Origin: an uncultured Lachnospiraceae bacterium
GTDB taxonomy: Bacteria > Bacillota > Clostridia > Lachnospirales > Lachnospiraceae
Direction: 5' to 3'
NCBI GenBank assembly: GCA_910580195.1
Contig: CAJTWA010000010.1
Span: 32,121-96,120 of the forward strand
DNA length: 64,000 nt
The translations under genes and the position numbers were made by a program. Shown in pieces: positions 15,289 through 24,573 of this stretch. A model generated the notes under the pieces. That model saw only the letters and a list, made by a program, of their open reading frames with translations. It had not been told where the DNA came from and did no database searches. How positions within the stretch are numbered: position 1 is the stretch's first letter; the number at the start of each line of letters is the position of its first letter.

Positions 15289-18200
15289 TCACAGCACCGT
15301 AAATTCCTCATTTACCATCCCATCCAATACCCCATAAGTATCCAGCCGTTCCAGCAGCGTTGCTTCGTCCTTCATCTGCCAGCTTACCATCATGTCGTTG
15401 AGCAAATCGTACCGGCTGCCTTCCGCATGGGTGCAGAGTTCTTGGTTCTGGAGCTGGCCGCTCTCTGTCACCAGCCATTCCCCGTCCTTTTCCTCTTTGA
15501 TGTAATAGGGGATTTTTTCCCCATAAAAAATCAGGAATTCCTTCACATAAATCCCGGCGTACATTTCATTCATCTGCATTTCCACATAATCCTCGCTCCC
15601 TATGGGGAGGAAGGTGACAGTTACTTTCCGCTCCCGCTGGGTGCGGTACTCCAAAAATACCCTGTCGTGGTACATGTATTTCCCGGCAAAATGCTCCGGC
15701 AGCGACCGGTAAAACCCAAAATACCTCCCCCGCTGGGTAAACCCTGCCAGCAGCGCATCCGCACATTCCAATTCTTCTTCCGAAAGCTCCCGGCCCGAAG
15801 CGCACCATTTCAAAAACCCAAGCCGGCACACCTCGTTCAGTTCCTGCTGGCCCCTTTGCATCTTAAAAATCTTCTGGAACACATAATCCGCCACGACGGC
15901 ATCTTTTGCAAGGAACTGGTGGGACATCCACGTAAGGTAGGAAAGCACCACAATTTCCCGCCCCATATTTTCCCCATAGCTTTCAAAAATCTGCGCGATA
16001 GCCTGCGAAAAATCTTCGGTGTACAAAAATTGCACAAGGCAGCGTTCCTCCAAGCCATACGTATCTAAGTCAAACTCCCGGGCGGCATGCCACAGCTTTG
16101 CCATTTCCCCCATGTTCCCGTAAAAATGCTTACACATGTAATTCAGGATCTGCTCGTTGTATTTGCCCCGCAAAAATACGCTCCGGCACAGCCCAAGCAA
16201 AAATTCATCCGGCCCGTCGTCCGCTTCTAAGTCCTCCATCCGGTGGCAGATGACGTATACCAGCTTCGGGGCAGAAATACATTCGCTGCCATAGGAAAGC
16301 AGCAGTTCATAAGCGCGCTTGTAGTGGCGCCTTGCAACCAGAAGCTCCATAATCCGCTCCCTTGCCCGCTTCTGCATCCCTTCAAAGGAAACCGACAGCA
16401 GGAATTCGTCCAAAGCGTCCCCGGTGTAATTGTAATAGTAATAGGCAATCATCTGGGGGCGCAGCTCTTCCCGGTAGGCTTCGCTGATAATGTCCGATCC
16501 CATCACCATCTGAAGGTAAGGCAGGTCTTTTGCCTCAAAGGTCTGCCAGATTTTTTTCCGGTCAAAATATTTCAGAAGGTACGGCATCTTTTCTTTCGCG
16601 CAGGAAATCCCTTTTTCCAAAAATTTTTCGCTGTCCAGCATGGGGAACACCTCAAGCCCCTCTTTGGGCAGGAACCGGTTCCCCCGGGAATCCTCCAGCA
16701 AAATCTGGTATGTGCTGCTATAGAGGCTTACGAAGCCTACCCCATGGCTTAGGGGGTACGTCTTCTCCCGCTTTAAGGGCTGCTGGCGCACCACAAGCCG
16801 CAGCGCGCCGGCATCCTTGCAGGTGACTTTGTAGGTAAACAGGATTTTTGCCAAAGGCTTGGACAGCTCCTCCGTCATCATTTCCGGCTTTAAGATTTCC
16901 TGATAAACCGCCGCAATGTCCTCGTCAATCCGCCCCGCCTTTACCTGTTTTAAGGCAAATTCCTCCATATTTTTCTGGAAATGCGAAAAATTGGCCTTCC
17001 ATGAAGATTTGTGCTTGATGATGGAACGGTAAAGCTTGGCCTGCGGCCGGTAAGGCAGGCTGCAGTTATACTGGAAATAGACCACCACGGACTTGGGGAT
17101 CCGCTCTAGCTGCTTTTTCCCAGCAGACATCATCCATGCCTCGTAAATCCCGGCAATCCGCAGCTTTTCCCGGATGCCCCTGTGGTACCAGCCCCAGTAA
17201 TGCTCCCCATAGCAGTTCCATTTCAGGCAATAGCTGCAAAGGGCCTGCAGCATTTCTTTTTCCGGGAATACCTCGTAGCACTCGCAGAGGATTTGGTACC
17301 AGATGGGATGGAACTCCAAAATTTCCGGCGCAAGGCGGCAGACCTGTTCGGCAATGCCCCGGGTGATGGCTTGGTGTTTTGCGGCCCAATGGAGGGCTTT
17401 CCGCCCAAACTCGTCTGGCTGGTAGAGCAAAAACGGCTCCTTTGCCAGAATCCGGTAAGCCTCTAAATAGAGCACCGAACTCTCCCCTGCGGATTTTATC
17501 TGCCGGGCAATCACTTCCAGTTTCCTGCCCTTGCTGTAATTGAGCTCTTCGTCCAGAAACAGCAGTATCCACAGGAGCAGGTTGTTTTCCTTGTTCTTAT
17601 GGTAAATTTTCCTGATTTTCCCCGTCAGCTTATTGACATAGACGGGCTCCGGCTCCCGGAGGCCGCACAGGTACAGGTAATAGGCATACAGGGGGGATTC
17701 CTTGTCCACCTTGTGCCTTGGGAACGCATCCAGCGCCCATTCCCCTTCCTGCTGCTGTTTGTTTACCAAGAAGGCCTGCGCCTTTGCCAGAAGGTACCAG
17801 TGGTTGTCCGGCTCTAAGGCAGACAGCTCTTCTAATTTTTTCACGGTAAATTTCGCCCAGGCCCCTGTCACCATTTTTTTCAGGCCTAAATTGATGTAAG
17901 CCTTCATCAGTTCCGCCTGTTTCTTCTTCACGGCGTAGGAAGGCTGCTTCCGGGTGCTTCCTTGGGTAATGCAGATTTCCACGGCTGCCGTCTGGAAGGG
18001 GGTCTTTAAGGTGAGCCTGCCGAAATTCTTCCCTGCGTGGAGGGCGTCTGGGAACACAAGGTATTCCGCCAGCGCACGCCCCCCTACAAAGTCGCTGGAG
18101 GTTATGTTCTTTTTCATGGGCTCCATCCAGGCTGCATCGCTGGTAACTTCAATGGAAAGGTAGCCCCACTCGTCTTTCCTTAAGGCGACGTACTGCTTCT

Positions 18201-18891
18201 CCTGCTCGGTGACATTGGAAAATTCCCGTTTCGCTTCTTCGATGCGGAACGCAGGCCTCTTTTTCTTCCTTACAGCAATCAAAAATTCTTCCACCTGCGC
18301 CATAGTGCAGGGCTTTCTTTTGAGCATCTGGTAAATGAGCTGCTCCTGCGCCTCCTGCGGCTTAAAAATATGCTCAAACTCCGGCTGCCCAAATATTTTC
18401 ACGGCCTCTTCATAAGAATTCCGGGCTAAATTGGCAAAGCCAAAAATACTCTTTATTTTCCCAGCGGAACTCTCGGGGTAACTCCTTGTGACGGACACGG
18501 AAAATGGGAGGTCATATTCCCCTTGGCTGCTGACGATATGGAGGCTGCCGCTTTGTACGTCCCCTTCTGTCAGCCCTTCGCTGTGGAATTCAAATTTCTG
18601 GGTGATTTTATTCCCTTGGAACTTGGGATCCGGACACTCCATCCTTGGGCTGGAGGAACAGACGATGCCGTTGATGGGCATGTCGCTTACGCTCTCTATG
18701 GTAAATTCCCCTTTGTACCCAATCCCTTCCACTACTTCAAATTCCAGCTTTTCCGGGGAAAGATGGAGTATGGAGGAATCGCTGATGCAGATTCCCGCTG
18801 CCAGTTCTTCTAATTTCTTCTGCAAATCCTCACCTGCTTTATGGTTGCTTTTTATTCGTGATACGTTATAATAAAAGTCAGTTCTATTCAT
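15289..18891 (-). CDS. DUF5717-family large helical-repeat protein
   Basis: This protein of about 1,200 residues has an N-terminal beta-rich segment (about 40-145, two Ig-like or carrier-like strands) and a very long helical-repeat region of TPR/HEAT character (for example AAVYQEILKPEMM and ILFTYKV). There are no membrane spans. The name DUF5717 comes from recall of the paired DUF5716/DUF5717 annotation. I used MNRTDFYYNVSRI at 18891; an in-frame Met at 18909 is possible and neither has a convincing RBS. It heads the four-gene operon and diverges from the aminotransferase gene, leaving only 45 bp for both promoters. Confidence 0.78.
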   Translation of the reverse strand: MNRTDFYYNVSRIKSNHKAGEDLQKKLEELAAGICISDSSILHLSPEKLEFEVVEGIGYKGEFTIESVSDMPINGIVCSSSPRMECPDPKFQGNKITQKFEFHSEGLTEGDVQSGSLHIVSSQGEYDLPFSVSVTRSYPESSAGKIKSIFGFANLARNSYEEAVKIFGQPEFEHIFKPQEAQEQLIYQMLKRKPCTMAQVEEFLIAVRKKKRPAFRIEEAKREFSNVTEQEKQYVALRKDEWGYLSIEVTSDAAWMEPMKKNITSSDFVGGRALAEYLVFPDALHAGKNFGRLTLKTPFQTAAVEICITQGSTRKQPSYAVKKKQAELMKAYINLGLKKMVTGAWAKFTVKKLEELSALEPDNHWYLLAKAQAFLVNKQQQEGEWALDAFPRHKVDKESPLYAYYLYLCGLREPEPVYVNKLTGKIRKIYHKNKENNLLLWILLFLDEELNYSKGRKLEVIARQIKSAGESSVLYLEAYRILAKEPFLLYQPDEFGRKALHWAAKHQAITRGIAEQVCRLAPEILEFHPIWYQILCECYEVFPEKEMLQALCSYCLKWNCYGEHYWGWYHRGIREKLRIAGIYEAWMMSAGKKQLERIPKSVVVYFQYNCSLPYRPQAKLYRSIIKHKSSWKANFSHFQKNMEEFALKQVKAGRIDEDIAAVYQEILKPEMMTEELSKPLAKILFTYKVTCKDAGALRLVVRQQPLKREKTYPLSHGVGFVSLYSSTYQILLEDSRGNRFLPKEGLEVFPMLDSEKFLEKGISCAKEKMPYLLKYFDRKKIWQTFEAKDLPYLQMVMGSDIISEAYREELRPQMIAYYYYNYTGDALDEFLLSVSFEGMQKRARERIMELLVARRHYKRAYELLLSYGSECISAPKLVYVICHRMEDLEADDGPDEFLLGLCRSVFLRGKYNEQILNYMCKHFYGNMGEMAKLWHAAREFDLDTYGLEERCLVQFLYTEDFSQAIAQIFESYGENMGREIVVLSYLTWMSHQFLAKDAVVADYVFQKIFKMQRGQQELNEVCRLGFLKWCASGRELSEEELECADALLAGFTQRGRYFGFYRSLPEHFAGKYMYHDRVFLEYRTQRERKVTVTFLPIGSEDYVEMQMNEMYAGIYVKEFLIFYGEKIPYYIKEEKDGEWLVTESGQLQNQELCTHAEGSRYDLLNDMMVSWQMKDEATLLERLDTYGVLDGMVNEEFTVL

Positions 18892-18936
18892 TATAAACCA
18901 TTCAAACATTTGTGTAAATATTTTTGGAGGAAATTT

Positions 18937-20025
18937 ATGTTACAGCACAAAGACCATTTCCATGGAAGCGACCTTGAGAAAATTGAACAGATTTACGGCA
19001 TCAAAAAAGAAAATATCGTAAGCTTCAGCGCAAACGTGAACCCCCTTGGCATTTCGCCCTTGCTCCGGGAAACGCTGGCTGCCCATATCGACGCCATCAG
19101 CACTTACCCAGACCGGGAATACCTTTCCCTGCGCAAATGCATTGGGGAGTATGTGGGCGCGGATTTTGAAAATATTATTATGGGGAACGGATCTACGGAA
19201 CTGATTTCCCTGTTTATCCAGCTGCAGCGCCCGAAAAAGGCTTTGATTATCGGCCCTACGTACTCTGAATATGAGCGGGAAATTGCGCTGGGGGGCGGCG
19301 CCTGCCTGTATTACCCCCTGAAAGAGGAGCAGGATTTCGTGCTGGATGAAAAGCATTTTACGGGGCAGCTCCACGAGGGGATTGACCTTCTGGTAATCTG
19401 CAACCCCAACAACCCTACTTCCGGGGCGGTTACAAGGAGGACGATGCGCCATATCCTTGATGTGTGCAAGCAGAATGATATTTTTGTGATGGTGGATGAA
19501 ACGTATGTGGAATTTGCGGACAATTACGGGGAGATTACTTCGGTGCCGCTGACGGGGTATTACAATAATATTGTGATTTTGCGGGGGACTTCGAAATTTT
19601 TTGCGGCGCCGGGGCTTCGGCTTGGGTATGCGGTTACGGGGAACCGGGATTTGGTGAAGGCAATTAATACGCGCAAGAACCCTTGGACGATTAACTCCTT
19701 GGCTGTGGTTGCGGGGGAGATTATGTTCCGGGATACGGAGTATATTGGGAGGACGCGGGAGCTGATTTCGGGGGAGCGGGAACGGATGCACCGGATGTTT
19801 GAGAAAGATGGGCGGTTTAAGGTATATCCGCCGAGCGGGAATTTTATGCTGGTGCGGCTGCTGGGGGAAGGGATGGATTCGGGGGAGATGTTTGAGCGGG
19901 CAATCCGGGAGGGGATGATGATACGGGATTGTTCTACGTTTCCGTTTTTGGACCATAGGTATGTGAGGTTTTGCTTTATGGGGAGGGAGATGGATGACCG
20001 GTTGGCGGAGTGTTTGATGAGGTGA
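18937..20025 (+). CDS. PLP-dependent aminotransferase, HisC/CobD-like
   Basis: This 363-residue class I/II aminotransferase has NPNNPTSG at 156-163, DETY at 187-190 and the PLP lysine at 220 in RGTSKFFAAPGLRLGY. The opening HGSDLEKIEQIYGIKKENIVSF, followed by NVNPLG, resembles threonine-phosphate decarboxylase (CobD) and histidinol-phosphate aminotransferase. No cobalamin or histidine genes are adjacent, so the substrate is open. The start at 18937 has TTGGAGG 7 nt upstream. Codon choice shifts inside the gene: the first half favours C-ending codons and the part after about 19480 favours G- and T-ending codons, as in the following repeat flank. Confidence 0.85.
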   Translation: MLQHKDHFHGSDLEKIEQIYGIKKENIVSFSANVNPLGISPLLRETLAAHIDAISTYPDREYLSLRKCIGEYVGADFENIIMGNGSTELISLFIQLQRPKKALIIGPTYSEYEREIALGGGACLYYPLKEEQDFVLDEKHFTGQLHEGIDLLVICNPNNPTSGAVTRRTMRHILDVCKQNDIFVMVDETYVEFADNYGEITSVPLTGYYNNIVILRGTSKFFAAPGLRLGYAVTGNRDLVKAINTRKNPWTINSLAVVAGEIMFRDTEYIGRTRELISGERERMHRMFEKDGRFKVYPPSGNFMLVRLLGEGMDSGEMFERAIREGMMIRDCSTFPFLDHRYVRFCFMGREMDDRLAECLMR

Positions 20026-20038
20026 AGGAAAATGGGGG

Positions 20039-20112
20039 CGGATTTTTAGGCTGAGGAGGACGCAGTTCGTGTGAGGAAAGGGATTTTTAGGCTGAGGGGG
20101 GAGGACGCAGTT
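20039..20112 (+). repeat. Duplicated left flank of repeat copy B
   Basis: GGATTTTTAGGCTGAGG followed by GAGGACGCAGTTC occurs twice (about 20040-20072 and 20079-20112). The second copy runs into the left arm of the structured repeat, and the first includes only the first few arm bases (CAGTTC). Confidence 0.65.
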
Positions 20113-20288
20113 CTGGGCAGGCACCTGTCCCCTGCAAACGGGGCAACATTCCGGTGAACTAACTGCTAACTGCAACTAAGGGATTTCGGGAAAGCCCTCA
20201 TCCCTAAGTTTCCGTAAGCAGTGGATTTCACCTCCATGAAGGACGCCCCTGAATTGTTTGCAGGGGACAGGTGCCTGCCCAGAACTGC
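20107..20288 (+). repeat. Structured dispersed repeat, copy B
   Basis: This 182-bp copy has the most diverged arms: GCAGTTCTGGGCAGGCACC then TGTCCCCTGCAAAC, with an exact complement at the right end. So both arms changed together relative to copies A, C and D. The central stem reads AACT-A-AGGGAT pairing ATCCCT-A-AGTT. The GTGGA/TCCAC hairpin has decayed on one side (CCTCCATGAAGG). It lies between the aminotransferase gene and the DUF262 gene. Confidence 0.85.
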
Positions 20289-20362
20289 TGGGTGTTGGCT
20301 CATGTAAAAAAATGGCTAGCAAAATTACTGGGCGTTTATTCCATCATGACAAGGTGTAAGCC

Positions 20363-22693
20363 TTACTCCCAGCACAGTTCCTTATATTTCTCAATCCGCT
20401 CTTCTGTGTCAATCCCGTTTTTATCCTGCGCAATGTTAATCCGCTCTTCCTCCAGTTCGTAATACTCTTCCGTTTCTTCGTCATACTGGTATGTTACAAA
20501 GGCGTCATTTTCGCAGACGGTGCATACCCCGTCCCCCCAGTACAGGCTCATGCCGTTGTCCTGCTTATTTAAAATATCCTCCTGCCCTTCTCCCAGTACG
20601 GCTTTTAGGAAGGGCTGGTACATATTTGCGGAAGGATACCGCTCGGTCCACATCATGGCAAGTTCATAGGGCTTTTGGGCAAAATCTTCCCAGCGGATTT
20701 TCCCATACCTGCCCGGGCGGAAACAATCATATTTTATGTAATAGTACCGCCAGTCGTAGCGGCTCTTTTCGTTGCATGCATTGATATATGCTTCGGCAAT
20801 CCCATAGAGGATATTGTCCGTAAAGGTTTCCTGTGAGGAAAGCAGGCGGTGCAGGCAAGATTTGGTGTTTTCAAAGCCATCGGAGGAGCTTTTGTGGAAC
20901 AAGTTTTTCCATGCTTTTGCCTTGCCCATGGGGGAGCCGGCTTGGTAACGCCAGCCGTTGTCTTGTTGGAGGTAATTTCCCGTTGCCAGCAGGGCGCAGT
21001 CCACCGCGTCAAAGCTGCATGAAAACAATTCCCCAAACTTCTGGAAACATTCCGGGTGGTCCAGCCCTACAATGCCGACCTGCCCATAGAGCAATGGGTG
21101 GTCCTCTAAGGCAAAGAGGGGTTCTGCCAAATCTGGGTGTTCCTTGGCCCATGTCAGTTTTTCAGATTCCTCTGCTAATTGGTGGGTATTGAAATTCCGT
21201 TCTATGCCCCCGTCAATTTTGCCATGTATGACAATGGCGTCCACCTGCCGCAGGATATTTGGCATCCGGTTGCCGCCAGTACGGTTTTCACTGTCGCTGA
21301 TTTCAAAGTCTGAGTTCTGGACCAGATTGTTCACAACCCGCAGGCGCCTTGCAAATTCCTCTTTGGAAACCTCCTCTTTGTGCAGCAGGTAGGTGACGGC
21401 CGCATAGAGGAGCACCGTCCGGCTTAAGGGAAACGCCCGGTTCCCATTGCTGATGGTTTCGCCGTAGTTTCGCAGGCAGTCGGCAAAAAGGTCAATTTCA
21501 TACCTCTTTTCCCAACAGATTTTCCCTTGTTCATGCCCATGGGATACAAGGGATTGGAAAAACCCGGCAGGGTCCTGCCCCTGCCCAACATCACACCAAC
21601 AGTCAAAATACTGTTCCAGCAGGGCAGCATGTTGTTCTGCATCCTTATTCCCATGGGAAAAATAGCAGCCAAGAAGGCTGAAGGCGTCATTTTCCTTCCC
21701 TTGCGTCGTGCCCTCCTCCTTGTAGCAGATAATGTCGCACACAAACCTAAAATACCGCAGGAACATGTCGTCTACCGTATGGCCGTCTGCCCGGTACTGC
21801 CATAGCAAGTCTGTCCATGCACGGTCTATTTTGGAACCGATGGCCTTTGCAGCATCCCCGCCCATCCCGGAAAGCTCCCGTTCCAGTTCTGCCTTAAAAT
21901 GCTCGAACATGGTAAGGGGCTTTCCCCGGGAATTCATTTTGATATAGAGCTCATCCGTCAGGCCCATGTCCTTGATGGGCAGGAAATAGAAGGAAATGGC
22001 ATTGCCGGAAAGCCGTTCCCAAAGGTTTTTGATGCTGGAAAATTTCTCGGAAATGTCATCCAGCATTACCAGCATGGCAGAGATGGTGGGGTCGCATTTC
22101 CAGTCTAACGGGAACCAGTGCTGGTCTATGATTTCATCTGATAACCGGCCTTTTGTCCCTTCTGGCAGGTTCCCCTGCATTTCCCCTGTTTCTCCTTCCG
22201 GACGTTTCCCCTGCCGTCCCCCTGCGTTCCCGTCCGGCTGGCGGGCAGGGCTGGCAAGCCCCTTGTAAATGCAGCTTCCCGGCCCTGGGCAGAAATCCCT
22301 GATTAATTTCTGGCAGAAATCCCTTGCGCTGTACCTTGTTTCATAAGAAAAATTTTCAAGGAACTTGTACGCCTGATATGGCAGCTGTTCCCGCTTTGCC
22401 GCATACCAGTGCAGCAAAAACAAGGTGGTAAGCCTCTGCTGGCCGTCCAGCGGCGTCATCACGCCATCCTTGCCAATGTCCCCGTAGACAAAATCCAAGA
22501 CCACCGGCTTTTTTGCCACCCCTTGGTAGAGCGCATCCAAAAAACGGCTGCGCACCCTGCAGGCTTCTGGGTTCTCCCGCCCTTGGGCATAATCCCGCTG
22601 GATCATAGGAATTGCAATTTTGGAAAGCTTCACTTCCCCGCCTGCAAATTCCGCGTCAAAAATATCCATAAATGTATGTAACGTCGTCGCCAT
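20363..22693 (-). CDS. DUF262 (GmrS/ParB-like) protein, probable defence component
   Basis: This 776-residue protein has an N-terminal DUF262 domain with IPMIQRDYAQGR (28-39) and the DGQQRLTTL nucleotide-binding motif at 83-91. Unlike its neighbour it has no C-terminal HNH (DUF1524) motif; the tail is acidic (EETEEYYELEEERI). A low-complexity Gly/Glu/Arg/Pro linker (about 145-185) interrupts the domain and looks like an expanded in-frame repeat. It lies 3 bp after the HNH-bearing DUF262 gene. DUF262 proteins belong to type IV restriction systems such as GmrSD, which attack modified phage DNA, so a role in defence is likely. Confidence 0.82.
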   Translation of the reverse strand: MATTLHTFMDIFDAEFAGGEVKLSKIAIPMIQRDYAQGRENPEACRVRSRFLDALYQGVAKKPVVLDFVYGDIGKDGVMTPLDGQQRLTTLFLLHWYAAKREQLPYQAYKFLENFSYETRYSARDFCQKLIRDFCPGPGSCIYKGLASPARQPDGNAGGRQGKRPEGETGEMQGNLPEGTKGRLSDEIIDQHWFPLDWKCDPTISAMLVMLDDISEKFSSIKNLWERLSGNAISFYFLPIKDMGLTDELYIKMNSRGKPLTMFEHFKAELERELSGMGGDAAKAIGSKIDRAWTDLLWQYRADGHTVDDMFLRYFRFVCDIICYKEEGTTQGKENDAFSLLGCYFSHGNKDAEQHAALLEQYFDCWCDVGQGQDPAGFFQSLVSHGHEQGKICWEKRYEIDLFADCLRNYGETISNGNRAFPLSRTVLLYAAVTYLLHKEEVSKEEFARRLRVVNNLVQNSDFEISDSENRTGGNRMPNILRQVDAIVIHGKIDGGIERNFNTHQLAEESEKLTWAKEHPDLAEPLFALEDHPLLYGQVGIVGLDHPECFQKFGELFSCSFDAVDCALLATGNYLQQDNGWRYQAGSPMGKAKAWKNLFHKSSSDGFENTKSCLHRLLSSQETFTDNILYGIAEAYINACNEKSRYDWRYYYIKYDCFRPGRYGKIRWEDFAQKPYELAMMWTERYPSANMYQPFLKAVLGEGQEDILNKQDNGMSLYWGDGVCTVCENDAFVTYQYDEETEEYYELEEERINIAQDKNGIDTEERIEKYKELCWE

Positions 22694-22696
22694 CCC

Positions 22697-24400
22697 TTAT
22701 CCCTCCTGTTCTGCTGAAATTTCCGAATCCAAATATTTCCCAAGCACCCGGTTCATTGCCCCAATGTATGCGTTCCGGTCCTCCTGCCCCCAGAACTGCA
22801 GCTGGTTGCCTTCCGAGGGGGAATAATATTTCAGGAATACCATCTTTGTGCAAAACGGGATATACTCCCCCCGCTGGTCCATTTCAATGATTTTGTTCCT
22901 TTTTACGGCAAATGCAGAGTTGCTTAAGGCTGCATTGCCGCCGCAGTCTAACAAGGCCAAGTTCCCGATGGAATGGAGGTAATCCTCCCCCCGCTGGGCA
23001 GACAGTTTTTCAACCACCTTTTTTTGGGCAGCGAGGAATTCCCCTTTTTCCAGTTTTCTCTTATGGATTAATTTGTCCAATTCTAAAAGCAGCCGGCTGT
23101 TCCCATCCCCAAGGGCAGCGATAGATGTCCGGTGGGAGGACAGCCATTCCCGCCATTCTTCCTGCTTATTCATGCCTTCGGCGTGCTGGGCGTGGATGTG
23201 CTCTAGGCTCCATGATGCCTGCCGTTTATGCTTGTCAAAGGGGAACCATTGGGTGTGCGCCCCGTTATTCCGCACGGATTCCACGTTAAACAGGAGCAGG
23301 AGGCGGCTGATTTTGGGGTAATCCCTTTCATAGCTTAAATCTGCATAATTTTCCAAAGACTTTACGCTCTCACAGATGAATTTGTCCAATTGTTCCAAAA
23401 ATTTGTGCTTTGCCACGCCTTTGGAGGCTTCGTAGATGTCTGTTAGCCTCTTGGAATTTGAGGCAATCAGGTATCCGGCCTTATGGTAAAGCTCATGGTT
23501 CCCATACCAGTCTTTTAAGGTGAGGAACGTACCCCGGATTTCCTGCCAGAGCTCTTTTAACCCTTTTTCTTTCCGCAGCTTGTCCAGCGCAAAAAACGTG
23601 TAGTAAGTTCCCCGTTCCCCTTCTGTTTTTTTGGAAATCAGGTCTAAGATGAATTCTATCCTTGTCTGGTAACCCGCTTCTGTCTGGTTGGAAAGAAAAT
23701 ACCAGAACCCATCTTTATGGAGTTCCCGCTCCATCTCATCCCATTGGAGCGCAATTTCTTCTTGGCGTTTTGTGTCCGTTTCTTTGCCGTCCCTGCTTAA
23801 AAACATTGCCTTCACCAGTTCCGCGCTTGTCAGGGGGATTTTCCCAATATTGAGCCGGGTGAACATGGAAGATGCATCTTCCGCTTCATCCGCCTCATAC
23901 CAAATGATTTTCACACGCTCCGCAAAAAAACGGTTGACGTTTCCCATCACAACGGATTTTGTCCCTTTGCTGGAAAACCATTTTTCAATTGTTTCATAGG
24001 CGCTGCAGAGGAACCAGAAGTCGATGTATTTCTCTTTCATGGACATGTCCATGGTTTCTAACAATTCTGCGGACTCTTCCCTTGTTTCATAGCTTAGGGT
24101 AAATTGGGGCGGCTCAATAAACCCGTTGCTGGCGCTGTTCATATATTTGTAAATCAGATACAGGGTTGTCAGCCGCTGCTGGCCGTCCACCAGTTCAAAC
24201 CGCTCCCCCTGTTTCTTCACCACGATAGGCTGGAGGCAGTAGTTCCTGCCCTCATGGGTTTCGCCGTAAACCCCGTAAATATCCTCCAAAAGACGGACGA
24301 CTTCCTCCTCGCCCCAGCGGTAGCCCCGCTGGTAGCTGGGCACGAAGAAGCTGCCGGTAATCTCCCCTACGAATTTTGTTTCTAGCTTAATTTCTGCCAT
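22697..24400 (-). CDS. DUF262-DUF1524 (GmrSD-like) nuclease
   Basis: This 567-residue protein fuses a DUF262 NTPase-like domain (PSYQRGYRW at 21-29, DGQQRLTTLYLIY from 72) with a C-terminal DUF1524 HNH nuclease domain. The HNH parts are EHIHAQ at 400-405, GNLALL at 479-484, and N490, N494, F497 and K500 in the final strand-helix. This is the GmrSD architecture: nucleotide-dependent cleavage of modified DNA. It starts at 24400 with AGGAGGGAAACC upstream and is translationally close to the second DUF262 gene. It most likely acts in phage defence; the target modification is unknown. Confidence 0.87.
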   Translation of the reverse strand: MAEIKLETKFVGEITGSFFVPSYQRGYRWGEEEVVRLLEDIYGVYGETHEGRNYCLQPIVVKKQGERFELVDGQQRLTTLYLIYKYMNSASNGFIEPPQFTLSYETREESAELLETMDMSMKEKYIDFWFLCSAYETIEKWFSSKGTKSVVMGNVNRFFAERVKIIWYEADEAEDASSMFTRLNIGKIPLTSAELVKAMFLSRDGKETDTKRQEEIALQWDEMERELHKDGFWYFLSNQTEAGYQTRIEFILDLISKKTEGERGTYYTFFALDKLRKEKGLKELWQEIRGTFLTLKDWYGNHELYHKAGYLIASNSKRLTDIYEASKGVAKHKFLEQLDKFICESVKSLENYADLSYERDYPKISRLLLLFNVESVRNNGAHTQWFPFDKHKRQASWSLEHIHAQHAEGMNKQEEWREWLSSHRTSIAALGDGNSRLLLELDKLIHKRKLEKGEFLAAQKKVVEKLSAQRGEDYLHSIGNLALLDCGGNAALSNSAFAVKRNKIIEMDQRGEYIPFCTKMVFLKYYSPSEGNQLQFWGQEDRNAYIGAMNRVLGKYLDSEISAEQEG

Positions 24401-24418
24401 GGTTTCCCTCCTGTGTAT

Positions 24419-24562
24419 CTTGCTGCTTTCTTACAGCCTTTCCATATCTGTGTACCAAACATATTAATTATCCCATACCGTTCTTTTACCTGCCCTGTTG
24501 CAGCCTTTCCAAACCCATGCATGACGCATATCAATTACCTTATGCTGCCCTTTTATCTTCCA
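24419..24562 (-). repeat. Two diverged tandem units after the GNAT gene
   Basis: Two units of about 65-70 bp share TTGCAGCCTTTCCA, CATATYAATTAYC and YTTTTAYCTKCC with many differences. They fill the gap between the GNAT gene and the DUF262-HNH gene. The likeness is partial, so this is a weak call. Confidence 0.35.
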
Positions 24563-24573
24563 TATTTTTCTAT

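Noticed and set aside
18940..20175. 411-codon open frame on the minus strand
   Set aside because: It lies opposite the aminotransferase gene, has His/Pro/Arg-rich shadow composition, no RBS and no recognisable motif.
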